Source: JBCBKL01 sp038521825 (GTDB taxonomy: Bacteria; Pseudomonadota; Alphaproteobacteria; Rhodobacterales; Rhodobacteraceae). Taken from it: 64,000 nt of DNA. The DNA lies in contig JBCBKL010000003.1 of the NCBI GenBank assembly GCA_038521825.1, positions 150,505-214,504 on the forward strand, in the 5' to 3' direction. The first letter of the stretch is position 1, and each line of letters begins with the position of its first letter. A model generated the notes under the pieces. The model saw only the letters and a program-made list of their open reading frames with translations. It ran no database searches and was not told the origin of the DNA. Positions 63,930 through 64,000 of the stretch are shown here, one piece after another. The position numbers were made by a program, and so were the translations under genes.

Positions 63930-64000
63930 TTAAGCGACCATATTTGCGAAATCGTCGACGAAGATGCCTTCGAGCATCACGTCGCTGTTGCCGTCTAGTT
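63930..64000 (-). CDS. C-terminal end of another RTX-like protein (rest outside window)
   Basis: The last 23 codons are visible: LDGNSDVMLEGIFVDDFANMVA then stop. This matches in style the end of the G8/RTX protein (LDSNSTLILEGVTFDMF), suggesting a tandem paralogue or a family of RTX exoproteins. The domain content cannot be seen. Confidence 0.6.
   Translation of the reverse strand, partial: LDGNSDVMLEGIFVDDFANMVA

Overview
The window reads as a chromosomal stretch of a marine alphaproteobacterium of the Roseobacter group (Rhodobacterales). The basis is the GC-rich coding sequence and the family mix: PutA with an Lrp-type PutR, a carnitine dehydrogenase-thioesterase fusion with a BKACE enzyme, CobW with DUF1826, a CnrYX-like ECF sigma locus, many ABC importers and large RTX exoproteins. 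This is inference from gene content; no rRNA is present. I saw no prophage, complete IS element or CRISPR array.

Layout. 0-3 kb: the end of efp with a terminator, an MDR-family oxidoreductase, SuhB-like phosphatase and a rhomboid protease. 3-14.1 kb: a divergent carbohydrate locus. A leftward operon encodes a UgpC-type ABC importer (ATPase, binding protein, two permeases), a Tm-1-like protein and a class II aldolase. A rightward operon encodes a GntR regulator, a metallo-beta-lactamase hydrolase, a class IIA HAD protein, a second class II aldolase and an FGGY kinase. Identical palindromes TTTGTATACAAA lie before gntR and directly before the hydrolase gene. 14-18.6 kb: a decayed FrnE/DsbA gene, an Rrf2 regulator divergent from CobW-DUF1826-small protein (DUF1826 is frameshifted), and an XRE-cupin regulator. 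18.7-21 kb: kbl-tdh for threonine breakdown. 21.5-28.6 kb: tRNA-Leu, a TPR protein, putR/putA, metG and a GNAT.

28.6-38.2 kb: MFS transporter, YceI, aldo-keto reductase, the carnitine pair (BKACE plus dehydrogenase-thioesterase), an XRE regulator divergent from a fatty-acid desaturase, an EamA transporter, Nudix and DUF983. 38.4-42.9 kb: EF-hand protein, ECF sigma factor with a probable anti-sigma protein and CnrX-like sensor, a diguanylate cyclase with a degenerate receiver, DUF3572 and HAD. 43-51.8 kb: a non-pyrrolysine MttB-family protein and a phosphonate island (phnF-phnM-phnC-phnD-phnE-phnE leftward, plus a second divergent phnM) with no C-P lyase core genes. 52.2-53.2 kb: an Imm11-like immunity gene beside an AHH-nuclease-like fragment. 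53.3-59.2 kb: a glycerophosphodiesterase with a complete ABC importer and a divergent ROK regulator. 59.7-64 kb: a 1373-residue RTX/G8/beta-helix exoprotein and the end of another RTX-like protein.

The genes mostly serve scavenging of dissolved organic matter: sugars, threonine, proline, carnitine, organophosphonates and glycerophosphodiesters. The best candidates for undescribed biology are the dual-aldolase sugar locus, the phn island with two unusual PhnM proteins next to an MttB-family methyltransferase, and the tandem RTX/G8 exoproteins.
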